Virus record (IMG/VR): IMGVR_UViG_3300027974_000040
Span: 1 to 60,401 of that record
DNA from: a virus
Reading direction: 5' to 3' (one strand)
Length of the DNA stretch: 60,401 nucleotides
This document shows, piece after piece, positions 60,000 through 60,401 of this stretch. Under the pieces are notes generated by a model, which saw only the letters and a program-made list of their open reading frames with translations, did not search any database and had not been told where the DNA came from. The position numbers and the translations under genes were made by a program. Each line of letters begins with the position of its first letter. The stretch's first letter is position 1.

Positions 60000-60263
60000 T
60001 CAATCTTCAGTGTTGTCAAGCAATTTGCGATTATTTACGACTCGCACCCACTGACAACTGTCTTGGTGTTTGATGGTTATCACAAACTTATTACTGCCAT
60101 CGTTTTTTATTACAACATCCGCAGTGCAATGCGGGCAAATTCTGTCCTTTTTGCGCTTGCCATCAGGGATGAGTAAATAATATTGGTTCATAGGAGCAGG
60201 GGATATCCCAAGGGCAATGTCTCTGAACTCTTTGAGGTCTGTAATTTTGGGTCTCATAGTCAT
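60000..60263 (-). CDS. Zinc-ribbon-like small protein, copy 2
   Basis: 87 residues (starts at 60263 or 60257). Its C-terminal half ICPHCTADVVIKNDGSNKFVITIKHQDSCQW is the paralogue of 59811. The N-terminal part (ITDLKEFRDIALGISPAPMNQYYLLI) is extra. Confidence 0.65.
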   Translation of the reverse strand: MTMRPKITDLKEFRDIALGISPAPMNQYYLLIPDGKRKKDRICPHCTADVVIKNDGSNKFVITIKHQDSCQWVRVVNNRKLLDNTED

Positions 60264-60274
60264 AGAGGATGAAG

Positions 60275-60400
60275 TTATCGGATGCACTTAATTTCTGCAA
60301 CCAAGTCAGAGTCATAGGGAAACTCCGCAACGATGATGTCATCAACCAAAGTGAGAGTACTTGCCTCATCCCCTTTGTCATCACCCAACCGCTTCTTCAT
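60275..60400 (-). pseudogene. 41-codon inverted copy of the helicase start
   Basis: MKKRLGDDKGDEASTLTLVD and onward is identical to the helicase start at 46420, then reads CIR and a stop where the two copies diverge. It may be a real gene fragment, an inversion remnant or a chimera at the contig end. Confidence 0.6.
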
Positions 60401-60401
60401 G
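60282..60401 (-). repeat. Inverted 120-bp repeat, copy 2 (window end)
   Basis: Exact reverse complement of 46419-46538; identity stops at 60282 and cannot be followed beyond the window end. Confidence 0.95.

Overview
The window looks like part of the genome of a phage (or phage-plasmid) of an actinobacterium. The main evidence is three WhiB-type iron-sulfur regulators, a DUF932 'phage/plasmid-like' protein, a primase-helicase, an SSB, many overlapping very small genes, a lone tRNA-Arg, a holin-like membrane protein, two secreted lysozyme-like proteins and an Ltp-type superinfection-exclusion lipoprotein. I recognise no capsid, portal, tail or large-terminase gene, so either the virion genes lie outside the window or the element is plasmid-like. 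I cannot name the host more closely than Actinobacteria.

Layout. 1-4.6 kb (+): the end of a methionine aminopeptidase, a holin-like protein, a ferredoxin, a ribbon-helix-helix protein, two lipoproteins and small membrane or zinc-binding proteins. 4.6-11 kb (mostly -): a possible restriction-fold nuclease, a methyltransferase on the other strand, an 857-residue pentapeptide-repeat protein with sigma-factor-like and HTH segments, replication-accessory-like proteins and a DUF1599 protein. 11.9-12.9 kb: four LexA-type boxes next to a dense cluster of DnaA boxes, then low-complexity repeats; this is the best origin candidate. 12.95-21.3 kb (-): a VWA/MoxR ATPase pair and a run of small genes. 21.6-46.4 kb (mostly +): about 70 tiny genes in short transcription units, including a K+ channel and tRNA-Arg. 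46.4-48.4 kb: an SNF2-type helicase. 48.5-53.7 kb (-): DUF932, WhiB and lysozyme-like genes. 53.8-58.2 kb (+): SSB, RHH protein, WhiB, primase-helicase and HTH proteins. 58.2-60.4 kb (-): WhiB and zinc-ribbon proteins. The last 120 bases are an exact inverted copy of the helicase gene start.

The most striking feature is the regulatory layout of 14.4-46.2 kb. By eye I find about 30 copies of one promoter-like element (class A: CCAAC-like, 17 nt, CGATA, 7 nt, ATG) and about 14 of another (class B: TTGTTG-like, 17 nt, TTCACT-like, 6 nt, ATG). Most end exactly at the start codon, which predicts leaderless mRNAs. In 21 of the 30 class A copies a DnaA box (TGTGGATAA; one copy has one mismatch) lies exactly 8 nt upstream of the CCAAC block, and second boxes, where present on the same strand, lie exactly 12 nt further up. 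A third motif (CTTTCCGCCACCGTC) occurs 12 times, always in the same orientation. Together these suggest a dispersed regulon linking many small genes to one or two sigma factors and possibly to host DnaA. The 857-residue protein is a candidate sigma factor for class A, but that link is inference.

All counts and spacings were made by hand from the sequence. Protein families were recognised by motif, without database searches. Most small genes have no function I can name.
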